Of a stretch of DNA of 64,000 bases, positions 11,842 through 21,800 are shown one piece after another. Position 1 is the first letter of the stretch. The number at the start of each line of letters is the position of its first letter. Made by a program: the position numbers and the translations under genes. The DNA comes from Streptomyces sp. LUP47B (GTDB lineage Bacteria > Actinomycetota > Actinomycetes > Streptomycetales > Streptomycetaceae): positions 203,922 to 267,921 of the forward strand of contig NZ_MJAH01000003.1 in the NCBI RefSeq assembly GCF_001746295.1. The letters are read 5' to 3'. The notes beneath the pieces are model-generated. The model did no database searches, was not told the DNA's origin, and saw only the letters and a program-made list of their open reading frames with translations.

Positions 11842-14070
11842 CTACACCGCCGTGAAGGTCCACAGCAGGTTGGCGCTGCTGCCGTAGGTCCATTGCTTGG
11901 TGACGGAGCCCGAGGCGACGTCGCCGCCACCGTCGAGGACCAGACCGGTGGTGCGGTTGGCGATCGAATAGCGGTCGCCGCCCCGGTGGGTGATCGTCCA
12001 CTGCTGGTTGGTGCCGCCGTTCCAGGGAGCCTGCCGGGCCGGGGAGCCGTCCTCGGTGGCGCCCCATCCGTCGGCGACCATGCCGTTCGTGCGGTTGACC
12101 AGCCTGTAGTAGCCGTCTCCGACAGCCTCCGCATGCCACTGCAGGTTCGAACTGCCGTCCCAGGTCCACTGCTTGAGGTTGGAGCCGGAGGCCACGTCGC
12201 CACCGCTGTCCAGAGCGAGACCGTCGGTGGCGTTGACGATCCGGAAGTACGTCGTCGGGTTGAACTGGACCCTCACCGAGGTGATCCGGTCGTTGTTGCC
12301 GGTGACCCTCAGGTCGGGGTTGTCGGCCGTGAACGTCCACGCGGTTCCGGTGAAGTCGTCGCCGGAGTAGCCGATCACCTGGTAGCCGGAGGCCGGCCGG
12401 AGGGAGGAGACGGTGCCGGGCCCCACCCCGGCCGCGCTCAGGTCCGCCGCGGTGTAGTCGCCGACGGTGAGCACGGCGGCCTTGCCGGTGTAGCCGACGT
12501 CCGTGAAGACGACGGCGCCGGCGAGCGGCCGCAGCGGGGGGATCCCGCCGGAGAAGGCGAGCTTCAGCACGTAGGCGTCGGCGCTGTACGGCGCCGCGGA
12601 CGGCAGGGTGACGGTGAGGCCGGAGGCGTTCTGGGTCGGCGTGGGCAGGTCGATGTAGGTGCCGGCGGTGGCACCGAGGAGCTTGACCGAGGTCAGCGAC
12701 GACAGGTTGATCCGGTCCGAGCCGAGGGTCTTGATCGTCAGTGAGTTGCCGGGCCAGCCCAGGACGGTGGCGTACAGGACGTTGCCGGCCTTGTCGCGGG
12801 TGAAGCGGATGTCCTGCGCGGTGCCGGCGTGCGGGGTGGTGAACGAGCCACCGCCCATCTTCGTCGGGCCCTCGCCGTACGTCGTCCAGGCGCGGGTCGC
12901 GTACACCGACTCGCCGAAGCGCTTCAGGTGGTCTCCGATACCGAGCAGGATGTCCTTCTGCGCCTGGGGGATGGTGCCGTCGGCCATCGGCGCGATGTTG
13001 AGCAGCATGTTGCCGTTCTTGCTGATCCGGTCGAGGAGCGAGTGCAGCATCTGCTGGACGGTGTAGTAGCCGATGCCCTGGGTGTAGCACCAGCTGCTGC
13101 TGGAGATGCTGTCGTCGGTCAGCCAGTACGGCGTGGTGAGGTCGGCCGGGCCGCCGCGTTCGTAGTCGAAGACCTCGCCCTTGCCGTTCATGCCGTCCTT
13201 GTAGGTGGCGACGACCTCGCGGCCCCAGCTGTCGGCCTGGTTGTAGTAGTAGGAGAGGAAGTTCAGGCGCTGCGTCTCCGCGACGGCGTCGAGCTTGAAG
13301 TCCTGCCAGAGGATGTCGGGCTGGGCGCGGTCGATGACCTCCTTGAGCTTGTCGTACCAGAGTTGGTTCTCGGCGGTGGAACCCAGTTGCCCGTAGAACT
13401 TCTTGAGGCTGGGGTCCGTCTGCGCGGGGGCGAACTCGTAGAAGCCGTTGAAGTGGTACGCGTGGTGCATGGCCACCAGCAGCTTCAGGCCCTTGGCGCG
13501 GATCGCCGTGGAGAACAGCCGCAGGAGGTCGAGGCCCGGGCCCTTCTTCACCGAGTTCCACTCGTTGACCTGGCTGTCCCACATGGAAAAGCCGTCATGG
13601 TGCTCGGCGACGGGGCCGGCGAACCTGGCGCCGGCGTCGACGAACAACTGCACCCACTCGTCCGGGTCGAATTTCCCGCCGGCCGACTTCAGCTTCGGTG
13701 CGAACTGCACGGTGTGGTCCGCCAGGTCTCGCGCGCCGTTGATGAAGTTGTGGTAGGGCCAGGTCGCCGGCTGGCCGTAGGTCGCGATGTGATGCCGGTT
13801 GGCGTTGCTTCCGGCCTGGTACATGTTGCGCGGGTACCACTCGTTGTCGAAGGCGGGGACGCTGAAGACGCCCCAGTGGAAGTAGATGCCGAACTTCGCG
13901 TCCTGGAACCACTCCGGGGCCGGCGGGTGCTGGTCGACCGAGTTCCAGTCGGGCGTGTACGTGCTGGGCGCCGCCTGGGCGACACCGGCGCCGAACGTGC
14001 CTCCGGCGACGGCCGCCGCCACGCAGGTGGCACCGGCCAGCAAGTTGCGTCTGCTGATGGAACTCGACAT
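11842..14070 (-). CDS. GH29 alpha-L-fucosidase with crystallin-like and ricin domains
   Basis: A 742-residue exported enzyme. A Tat signal covers residues 1-34 (SRRNLLAG, then GVAQA). The GH29 barrel (about 38-390) carries the family segments FGIYFHWGVFS, EHHDGFSMWDS and PDILWQDFK, where Asp257 is the probable nucleophile. A beta-sandwich (about 395-505) follows. Residues about 519-603 read as a beta/gamma-crystallin fold (DYTAADLSAAGVG, TVSSLRPASGYQV, DDFTG, NDRITSVRV). Residues 607-742 are a ricin-B-like lectin domain with QW motifs. Fucose removal from xyloglucan or glycans is expected. ATG at 14070 is chosen over 14109 because it starts the Tat signal. It converges on the esterase gene with only 21 bp between them. 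Confidence 0.88.
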   Translation of the reverse strand: MSSSISRRNLLAGATCVAAAVAGGTFGAGVAQAAPSTYTPDWNSVDQHPPAPEWFQDAKFGIYFHWGVFSVPAFDNEWYPRNMYQAGSNANRHHIATYGQPATWPYHNFINGARDLADHTVQFAPKLKSAGGKFDPDEWVQLFVDAGARFAGPVAEHHDGFSMWDSQVNEWNSVKKGPGLDLLRLFSTAIRAKGLKLLVAMHHAYHFNGFYEFAPAQTDPSLKKFYGQLGSTAENQLWYDKLKEVIDRAQPDILWQDFKLDAVAETQRLNFLSYYYNQADSWGREVVATYKDGMNGKGEVFDYERGGPADLTTPYWLTDDSISSSSWCYTQGIGYYTVQQMLHSLLDRISKNGNMLLNIAPMADGTIPQAQKDILLGIGDHLKRFGESVYATRAWTTYGEGPTKMGGGSFTTPHAGTAQDIRFTRDKAGNVLYATVLGWPGNSLTIKTLGSDRINLSSLTSVKLLGATAGTYIDLPTPTQNASGLTVTLPSAAPYSADAYVLKLAFSGGIPPLRPLAGAVVFTDVGYTGKAAVLTVGDYTAADLSAAGVGPGTVSSLRPASGYQVIGYSGDDFTGTAWTFTADNPDLRVTGNNDRITSVRVQFNPTTYFRIVNATDGLALDSGGDVASGSNLKQWTWDGSSNLQWHAEAVGDGYYRLVNRTNGMVADGWGATEDGSPARQAPWNGGTNQQWTITHRGGDRYSIANRTTGLVLDGGGDVASGSVTKQWTYGSSANLLWTFTAV

Positions 14071-14391
14071 GGAGACATCCCTGGGGCGTGGGGGCCGCTT
14101 GTTAAGCATGACCGTCTGTCATGGCTCCCTGGGATGTCAATCGGTATGCAGGGATGAAAGCGGTTGCCAGGCAAGGCGAGTTGCCCTATTTATTGCGTTT
14201 TCCTTCGTGATTTACCCGGTCAGACATCGCATGTATTGCGGCGATCGCCGAGGTCTGTAAGACCCTCGGAACCAACTCCGCCTGCCGGCGCCGTCGCCTT
14301 TCGGTCATACGCACCCCAGTATCATCAGCGGCGCCTTTGGCATGCGGACTGCGGCACGGGTCGGGGCGCGACGTGGAGGAAGGGATGCGCG
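14071..14391. promoter_or_regulatory. divergent control region of GH29 and GntR genes
   Basis: About 320 bp without a gene, locally AT-richer around 14160-14240. It contains the palindrome ATGAC-N5-GTCAT at 14108-14122, within the likely GH29 leader or promoter, next to a minus-strand TTGACA at 14139-14134. The spacing and symmetry suit a FadR-type GntR dimer. Binding by the adjacent regulator is inferred. Confidence 0.4.
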
Positions 14392-15111
14392 GTGTCTCTG
14401 ACGGACAAGGCGATCGAGCAGATCCGTGAGCTGATCCGGACCGGAGCCCTGCCTCCAGGGTCCAAGCTCCCTCCGGAGCCGGACCTCGCCGCCCAGCTGG
14501 GCCTGTCCCGCAACCTCGCCCGCGAAGCGGTCAAGGCGCTGGCCGTCGCCAGGGTCCTGGAGGTCCGGCGGGGCGACGGCACCTATGTCACCAGTCTCCA
14601 GCCCAGCCTTCTCCTGGAGGGCCTCGGTGGTGCGGTGGAACTGCTGCAGGGCGACTCGGTCGCTCTCCAGGACCTCATGGAGGTACGGCGGCTCCTCGAG
14701 CCGGTCGCCACAGCCCTTGCCGCCACCCGCATCTCCGACGACCAACTGGCCGAAGTGAAAGGCCACTTGGATGCCATGCGGGAGGCGTGCGACGACGTCG
14801 AACGGCTCAACGCCCATGACGCGGCCTTCCATCGGGCAGTTGTCTCGGCCACGGGCAACGAGTCCCTGCTGGCGCTCCTGGAGGGCATTTCCGGCCGCAC
14901 ACTGCGTGCCCGGATCTGGCGCGGCCTGGTCGACACACGGGCGGCGGGCCGCACCCTCGCCGAGCACGAGGCGATCTTCGAGGCCCTGGCCGCACGGGAC
15001 GCGGCTCTCAGCCAGGCGGCGGCACTGCTGCACGTGAGCAACACCGAGCGGTGGCTGAAAGAGCACCTGCGCTCGGCCGAAGCGCTTCCCTCCGGTACGA
15101 CCGCGGGCTGA
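14392..15111 (+). CDS. GntR-family (FadR subfamily) regulator
   Basis: A 239-residue repressor-type protein starting with GTG after GGAGGAAGGGA. Residues about 1-68 are the GntR winged helix (AIEQIRELIRTGALPPGSKL, LGLSRNLAREAVKAL, RRGDGTYV). Residues about 95-225 are an all-helical FCD ligand domain with the metal-site pattern of Asp/His residues (NAHDAAFHRAVV, HEAIFEAL). FCD regulators respond to sugar acids or other carboxylates. It is divergent from the fucosidase, and a role in controlling that gene or the metallo-hydrolase 78 bp downstream is likely. Confidence 0.9.
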   Translation: MSLTDKAIEQIRELIRTGALPPGSKLPPEPDLAAQLGLSRNLAREAVKALAVARVLEVRRGDGTYVTSLQPSLLLEGLGGAVELLQGDSVALQDLMEVRRLLEPVATALAATRISDDQLAEVKGHLDAMREACDDVERLNAHDAAFHRAVVSATGNESLLALLEGISGRTLRARIWRGLVDTRAAGRTLAEHEAIFEALAARDAALSQAAALLHVSNTERWLKEHLRSAEALPSGTTAG

Positions 15112-15189
15112 CGGGGGAGCGGCGCCCGCGCCGTCCTCATCGCCCCGGTGACCGTTCGTCCGACACACCCTTCGCCCGAGGAGTCCCCG

Positions 15190-15753
15190 ATGACCGCCGC
15201 CTTCCACGTCCTGACCACCGGATACGCCGACGAGCGGGTGGCCGGCACCGTCACCCTGCTCGTCGACGGTGCGACGGTCGCGGTAGTCGATCCGGGCATG
15301 GTGGCGGACCGCCGACTCATCCTCGATCCGCTCACGCACCACGGACTGCGCCCGGAAGACGTCACCGACGTGATCTTCAGCCACCACCACCCGGACCACA
15401 CGCTGAACGCGGCCCTGTTCCCCGAAGCCCGCTTCCACGACCACATGGCGGTCTACCGCGACGACATCTGGGAGGACCGCGACGCCGACGGATTCCGGCT
15501 CTCGCCGTCGATCACGCTCATGACGACACCCGGCCACACCGAGCAGGACGTCAGCACCCTGGTCACGGCCGCCCAGGGGCTGGTCGTCCTGACCCATCTG
15601 TGGTGGACCGCCGAGGGACCGGCCGACGACCCCTTCGCCCCCGACCGCGAGCAGCTGCGGGCGGCCAGGGAGAAGGTCCTTGCCCTCGGCCCTGCCCTGA
15701 TCGTGCCCGGACACGGAGAGCCCTTCGTGCCCTCCTCGTCCACGCCCCTCTGA
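15190..15753 (+). CDS. MBL-fold metallo-hydrolase
   Basis: A 187-residue protein with the zinc motif SHHHPDH (His65, His67, Asp69, His70), His116 in TPGHTEQD and His175 in PGHGEP. The bridging aspartate usually found after the fifth strand is replaced in VVLTHLWW, as in some MBLAC1-like members, so the metal site may differ from glyoxalase II. A hydrolytic role on a thioester, lactone or phosphoester is possible; the substrate is unknown. ATG at 15190 follows GAGGAGTCCCCG. It is probably transcribed with the GntR gene upstream and converges on the permease gene. Confidence 0.82.
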   Translation: MTAAFHVLTTGYADERVAGTVTLLVDGATVAVVDPGMVADRRLILDPLTHHGLRPEDVTDVIFSHHHPDHTLNAALFPEARFHDHMAVYRDDIWEDRDADGFRLSPSITLMTTPGHTEQDVSTLVTAAQGLVVLTHLWWTAEGPADDPFAPDREQLRAAREKVLALGPALIVPGHGEPFVPSSSTPL

Positions 15754-15769
15754 ACCCGGGTCGGCGAGG

Positions 15770-17224
15770 TCACGCGCCGGTCGGCTCCGCCGGTGCCGTC
15801 TCGGGCGTCGGGTAGTCCTCCGTGATCTCCTTCGGGCCGAACGGCCACACCTTCTCGAAGCGCGCCCAGAGCACGTACGCCACACAGCCGAGAGCCAGCC
15901 ACGCCAGTGACCACTCGATGGGGTGGCGGCCCGGCGAGTTCTTGTCCGCGTAGCCGTAGATCACGCACCAGCCGGCGAAGGCGATGATGCTCGGCACCGG
16001 GTAGAGCCACATCCGGTACGGCCTCCTCATCGTCGGCCGGCGCCTGCGCAGCACGCTCAGCGCCACGATCTGGGCCAGCGCCTGGACGATGACCATCACC
16101 GTCGTGAGCAGCTGGATCAGGGTCGCCAGGTCGGTGTGGCGGCCGATCAGGAAGCCGATCGCCGTGATCACGCCCATCGTCGCGAGGCCGAGGGTCGGGA
16201 AACGGTGCCGGGGGTGCAGCCTGGCGTAGGGCCGGAAGAAGACCCGGTCGCGGGCCGCGTCGTAGGGCACGCGTGAGCCGCCCAGCAGACCGGTGAAGAC
16301 GGAGGCGAAGGCCGTGATCAGGATCAGGACGGTGACCGTGTCGGCGGCACCCTTGCCCCAGGTCTCCTCCAGCACCGCCGAGGCCACCGAGGTGGAGGCG
16401 ATGTCCTTGGCGTCCGTCATGCGGTGCCAGTCGATCACGCCCAGGGTGCCGATCTGCAGGAGCAGGTAGATCGTCATGATGCCGAGGATGGAGAAGACGA
16501 TCGAACGGGGCAGGTTGCGGCCCGGGTCCTTGATCTCGGCGCCCATGTAGGCCGTGGTGTTGTAGCCGAGGTAGTCGTAGATACCGATGGTCAGTCCGCC
16601 CGCGAACCCGATCCAGAAGCTGTTGCTGCCCAGGTCGAAGGCGTGTGCCGGGTAGGTGAACGCGAGATGGGCGCTGAAGTCGGTCGCCGCGGCCAGGATG
16701 ACCAGCAGTACCGAGACGATCATGACCGCCCACATCACGGCCGTGATGCGGGCGATGTGTTCGATGCCCCGCCACAGCAGGATCACGACCAGGGCGATGA
16801 CGCCCAGGCCGATCAGGTCGCCGGAGGTCCGTCCCAGGTCGGGGGCGAGGTAGCCCAGATACTGGACGAAGCCGACCACGCCGGTGGACATGATCAGCGG
16901 GATGAAGAGCATCGCCGTCCAGACGAACAGGAACGGCATCAGGCGGCCGGTGCGGTACTGGAAGGCTTGGCGCAGATAGACGTAACTGCCCCCGGAGCCG
17001 GGCATGGCCGCGCCCAGTTCGGCCCACACCAGCCCGTCCGCGAGCGCGAGGACCGCGCCCGCGACGAATCCGACCACCGCCTGCGGGCCGCCGAACGCGG
17101 CGACCATCAGCGGGATCGTGACGAACGGGCCGATGCCGCACATCTGGCTCATGTTGATGGCCGTGGCCTGGAACAGGCCGACACGACGCACGAAACCACC
17201 GTTGGGTGGTGGGCTACCGGACAT
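15770..17224 (-). CDS. APC-family amino acid permease
   Basis: A 484-residue inner-membrane transporter with about 12 hydrophobic segments. The first helix carries the APC signature region (ATAINMSQMCGIGPFVTIPL), and helix 3 has GSGGSYVYLRQAF. Later loops include GYNTTAYMGAEIKDPGRNLPR, typical of this superfamily. It imports amino acids or amines by cation symport or exchange; specificity is unknown. ATG at 17224 has AGGAG upstream. It is divergent from the ROK regulator, with a palindrome in the 118-bp gap, so ROK control is plausible. It does not look like a sugar carrier despite its neighbours. Confidence 0.9.
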   Translation of the reverse strand: MSGSPPPNGGFVRRVGLFQATAINMSQMCGIGPFVTIPLMVAAFGGPQAVVGFVAGAVLALADGLVWAELGAAMPGSGGSYVYLRQAFQYRTGRLMPFLFVWTAMLFIPLIMSTGVVGFVQYLGYLAPDLGRTSGDLIGLGVIALVVILLWRGIEHIARITAVMWAVMIVSVLLVILAAATDFSAHLAFTYPAHAFDLGSNSFWIGFAGGLTIGIYDYLGYNTTAYMGAEIKDPGRNLPRSIVFSILGIMTIYLLLQIGTLGVIDWHRMTDAKDIASTSVASAVLEETWGKGAADTVTVLILITAFASVFTGLLGGSRVPYDAARDRVFFRPYARLHPRHRFPTLGLATMGVITAIGFLIGRHTDLATLIQLLTTVMVIVQALAQIVALSVLRRRRPTMRRPYRMWLYPVPSIIAFAGWCVIYGYADKNSPGRHPIEWSLAWLALGCVAYVLWARFEKVWPFGPKEITEDYPTPETAPAEPTGA

Positions 17225-17300
17225 GGGGGCTCCTGGGGGTGAGGCGCGAAGGGTGTGAGACGCGGCGTGCGGGCCGGTATCCGGTGTCTGTTGGCCGATA

Positions 17301-17319
17301 AAGTTAAGGAGCCTTACTT
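17301..17319. promoter_or_regulatory. palindrome between permease and ROK genes
   Basis: The core TAAGG-AG-CCTTA (17305-17316) is flanked by AAG and CTT, giving a 19-bp near-perfect dyad. Its position 24 bp upstream of the ROK start, in a divergent promoter, suggests an autoregulatory operator. Confidence 0.55.
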
Positions 17320-17342
17320 GATGCGTCAAGAGGGGGCTTGCT

Positions 17343-18545
17343 GTGCGTGAGAATGGTGTGATGGCCGCCGGTGACGTCGTAGAGCAGCACGAGCAGCCCT
17401 GGAACCGGCAGCGGCTGCGCAGTACCAACGAGCGGTTGCTGCTGGAGCGGCTGCGCGCGTCCGGCCCCGCGTCCCGGGCACAGCTCGCCCGTGAGAGCGG
17501 CCTGTCCAAGCCGACCGTCTCCAGCGCCCTCGCGGCACTGGAGTCGGCCGGACTCGTCCGCGAGGTGGGCACCCACGTACCCGAGCGCGGCCGTACGGCG
17601 GTGCTGTACGCGCCCGATCCGGCGGCCGGTCACGTCCTCGGCATCGACGTCGGCCGCAGCTGGCTGCGGGTCGCCGTGGCCGACCTGGACGGTTCCGTCG
17701 TCGCCCGCAGCGACGTACGCAACCAGGCCCGCAGCTCGGGTGCGATGGCCGACCTGGTGGTGTCGACGGCCCGGCAGGTGGTCGCCGGTTCGGGCATGGC
17801 GGCGGACGAGGTGGTGCACGCGGTGGTGGGCACGCCCGGTGTGTACGACGAGGAGCACCGCCGGGTGCGGTACGCGATGCACTTGCCGGGCTGGGGGCGT
17901 GCCGGGCTCTTCGACCGGATGCGTGAGGAACTGGGCGTCCCGCTGGAGGTGCACAACGACGCCAACCTCGCCGCGCTCGGTGAGTACACGTACGGCGTCG
18001 GGGCGGGCAGCCGGCTGTTCGCGTACATCCTCATCGGCACCGGGCTCGGCATGGGAGTGGTGAGCGACGGGCGGTTGTTCACGGGGGCGCACGGTCTCGC
18101 CGGGGAGATCGGGTTCCTGCCGTGGCCCGGGCAGCAGAAGCCGGAGCGGCTGGAGGACGCGGTGTCGGGCGTGGCGGTCGTGGAGGCGGCGCGCCGGTTC
18201 GGCATGCGGGGACAGCTCACCGCGAAGGCCGTGTTCGACGCGGCCCGGCACGGAGACGACGCCGCGGTCCAGGCGGTCCGGCTGGAGGGCGAGCGCATCG
18301 CCCACACGGTGGCCGTGGCGGCGGCCGTGCTCGACCCGGATCTCGTGGTCCTCGGCGGGGGAGTCGGCCACAGCGTGGACCTTCTTCTGAAGCCGGTGCG
18401 CGACAACCTCAAAGCCCTGACCCCGCTGCGCCCCAGGCTCGCCCCGAGTCGGCTGGGCGAGGACGCGGTCCTCCTCGGCGCGGTGGCGACAGCGCTCGGG
18501 ACGGCCCGGGAAGTGGTGTTCGAGCGACGAACGGCCGCGTCCTGA
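17343..18545 (+). CDS. ROK-family transcriptional regulator
   Basis: A 400-residue regulator. Residues about 20-85 are a MarR/XylR-type winged HTH (RAQLARESGLSKPTVSSALAAL). Residues about 95-390 are the ROK sugar-kinase-like domain (GIDVGRSWLRVAVADLDG, NDANLAALGEY, IGTGLGMGVV, GLAGEIGFLP). The cysteine cluster that binds zinc in many ROK proteins is absent: the segment after GEIGFLP has WPGQQKPER instead. GTG at 17343 is preceded by GAGGGGG; ATG at 17361 is possible. Such proteins sense sugars or act independently of them. Likely targets are the divergent permease and perhaps the GH35 gene downstream. Confidence 0.9.
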   Translation: MRENGVMAAGDVVEQHEQPWNRQRLRSTNERLLLERLRASGPASRAQLARESGLSKPTVSSALAALESAGLVREVGTHVPERGRTAVLYAPDPAAGHVLGIDVGRSWLRVAVADLDGSVVARSDVRNQARSSGAMADLVVSTARQVVAGSGMAADEVVHAVVGTPGVYDEEHRRVRYAMHLPGWGRAGLFDRMREELGVPLEVHNDANLAALGEYTYGVGAGSRLFAYILIGTGLGMGVVSDGRLFTGAHGLAGEIGFLPWPGQQKPERLEDAVSGVAVVEAARRFGMRGQLTAKAVFDAARHGDDAAVQAVRLEGERIAHTVAVAAAVLDPDLVVLGGGVGHSVDLLLKPVRDNLKALTPLRPRLAPSRLGEDAVLLGAVATALGTAREVVFERRTAAS

Positions 18546-18808
18546 GCGGCCGGGCCGACCCCGCGAGACCATCGCGCGGCCCGCACGCGTCAAGCCCCGC
18601 GCCGTTACGGCGGCTTGCTCCGCACTTGCCGCGCCGGACAGCCGCCCGGCAGTCAACCGCCTTCGTCGGACGGCCCCCGGCGTGTCACTCGCCCCCACCG
18701 CCCCGTCCGACTTCTCCCGCCCCATTGTGCTGAGCCAACTGCCCCCCTACTGTTCGACTTTGCCTGAGTCTGTTTGATGCTGATCGCTCAGGCGAGAGGG
18801 AGGCCGCA

Positions 18809-21800
18809 GTGCGAGCGAACCGGACCGATTCAGAGACCGCGAGACCCGGTCGCCGCGGGTGGTGGAGGGCGATCCTCGCGACGGCCGCGACCCTCGCCCT
18901 GGCCGTGGGCATGACCGCGCCCGCCGCGGCACGGGTGACCGGCGGGCCGCCGCCCGCCGCCGCTCCCACCGCCGACGCGCAGGCGCACACGGTCACTCTC
19001 GACGGCTACTCGTTCCTCGTCGACGGCAAGCGCACCTACCTGTGGTCCGGCGAGTTCCACTACTTCCGGCTCCCGAGCCCGGACCTGTGGCGGGACATCT
19101 TCCAGAAGATGAAGGCCGCCGGCTTCAACTCCACCTCCCTGTACTTCGACTGGGGTTACCACTCGCCCAAGCCGGGCGTGTACGACTTCACCGGGGTGCG
19201 CGACGTCGACAAGCTCCTCGACATGGCCGAGGAAGCCGGTCTCTACGTCATCGCACGCCCCGCGCCGTACATCAACGCGGAGGTCGACAGCGGCGGCCTG
19301 CCCGGCTGGCTGACCACCAAGGCGGAGAACAACCGCAGTGACGACCCGCGGTTCCTGAAGTACGCGGACGAGTGGCTGACGCAGATCGACCGGATCATCG
19401 CCCGGCATCAACTCACCAACGGCACCGGTTCCGTCATCGCCTACCAGGTCGAGAACGAGTACTACAACGGCTCCGCCTCCGCCCGCTCCTACATGCAGCA
19501 CCTGGAGGACAAGGCCCGCGCCGACGGCATCACCGTGCCGCTGACCGGCAACAACAACGGCACCTTCAACTCCGGTGCCGGCGCCCTGGACGTGGACGGC
19601 CCGGACTCCTACCCGCAGGGCTTCGACTGCTCCAACCCCACGAAGTGGAACGGCGTCCCCGACATCAGCTACGACCACCCGGCCGGCAAGCCCCTGTACT
19701 CACCCGAGTTCCAGGGCGGCGCCTTCGACCCCTGGGGCGGCCCGGGTTACGACAAGTGCGCCCAGCTGATCAACGACCAGTTCGCGAACGTCTTCTACAA
19801 GCAGAACATCGCCGTGGGCGCGACCGCGCAGAGCTTCTACATGACCTATGGCGGCACCAACTGGGGCTGGCTCAGCATGCCCCAGAACTACACGTCGTAC
19901 GACTACGGAGCCGCGATCCGCGAGACCCGGCAGCTCGATCCGAAGTACGACGAGGACAAGCTGATCGGGTACTTCACCCAGTCGGTGGCCCCGCTGACCA
20001 AGACCGACGCGATCAGGACCACGCCACCGGACGACTCCGCGGTCGTCGACACCGCCCGGATGAACCCGGACACCAAGACGCAGTTCCACGTGCTGCGGCA
20101 CGGGAACTCCACGTCCACGGCGGTCGACAAGGCCCACATCTCGCTGGACTTCAACGCCCAGCCGGCCGGGGACACCAGCTACACCTGGGACGACCCCGAC
20201 TCCGCGCTCCAGTACGCCGGTTCGTGGTCGCACGTGGCCAACCAGAGCTATACCGGCGGCGACTACAAGAAGACCGAGTCGTTCTCCAACAAGGCCGGTG
20301 ACTCGGTCACCGTCCCCTTCGACGGCACCGCGATCCGCTGGATCGGCTCGAAGACCAACAACCACGGCAACGCCGACGTCTACCTCGACGGCACCAAGGT
20401 GGCGACGGTCGACGACTCCGGCGCCGAGAACCAGGCGGTCGTCTTCCAGAAGACCGGCCTGCCGGCAGGCGCGCACACGCTGAAGATCGTCGTAGCCGGG
20501 AACCACGGCTCGGGATCGACCGACAACTATGTGGCCGTCGACGCCATCGACGTGCCGACGGGCACCGCGGCCTCGGAGCCGACCTACCCGGTCGTGCCCC
20601 AGCAGCCGGGCACCGCGATCACGCTCGACGGACGCGACTCCCACGTGATCGTGGCGAACTACCGCCTCGGGGAATCCCAGTTGCAGTACTCGACCTCCGA
20701 GATCATGACCGGCGCGACCATCGGCGACCGGGACGTGGCCGTGCTCTACGGCGACCCGGACAGCGACGGCGAGACCGTCCTGCGCTACGCCTCGAAGCCG
20801 ACCGTGACCGCCACCGGCGGTGCGGTCACGACCACTTGGGATCCGGCCACCGGCGACCTGCGGCTGAACTACACCCACAAGGGCCTGATCCGGATCAGTG
20901 TCAGCGGCGGCGGACAGCGCCCGCTGTTGCTGCTCGTGGGCGACAAGGCAACCGCGAAGACGTTCTGGCGGCAGGACACCGCGACCGGCCCGGTCCTGGT
21001 GCGCGGCACGCACCTGGTGCGGACGGCGACCAGCCTGGACGGTGGCCGCACCGTGGCGCTCACCGGCGACAACGCCGACGACAAGAACATCGAGGTGTTC
21101 ACCTCCGCGGCCCGGGTCACCTGGAACGGCCAGAAGGTGGCCACCCGGGCCACCGACACCCGAAGCCTCACCGGCGGCATCCCGACGGCCGCCGCGATAC
21201 ACCTGCCCACGCTGTCCAACTGGAAGCACGCACAGGAGTCCCCAGAAGCCGCCTCCGGCTTCGACGACACCGGCTGGCAGGTGGCCGACAGGACGACGAC
21301 CAACAGCGTCTCCGGCATCAACAAACTGCCGGTGCTCTACGCCGACGACTACGGCTTCCACACCGGCAACACCTGGTACCGCGGCCGCTTCCGCGCCACC
21401 GGCAAGGAAACGGGCATCAACCTGGTCTCGGACTCCGGCGGTGGCGCACAGGCGTTCTCCGCCTGGCTCAACGGCACCTTCCTGGGCAGCTCCACCACGG
21501 GCAGCGCCGACTTCACCTTCCCGGCCGGTTCGGTCAAGTCCAAGGGCGACAACGTGCTCTCCGTGCTCACCGTGAACATGGGCCACGAGGAGGACTACAA
21601 CTCGACCAACGGCAACAAGACCGCGCGCGGTCTGACCAGCGCCTCCCTCGTCGGAGCGCCGCTGACCTCGGTCACCTGGCGCCTTCAGGGCGTACGCGGT
21701 GGCGAGGACCTGCAGGACACGGTGCGCGGCCCGCTCTCGACGGGCGGCCTCTACGGCGAGCGGGCGGGATGGTCCCTCCCCGGTTACCCGGACGGCAAGT

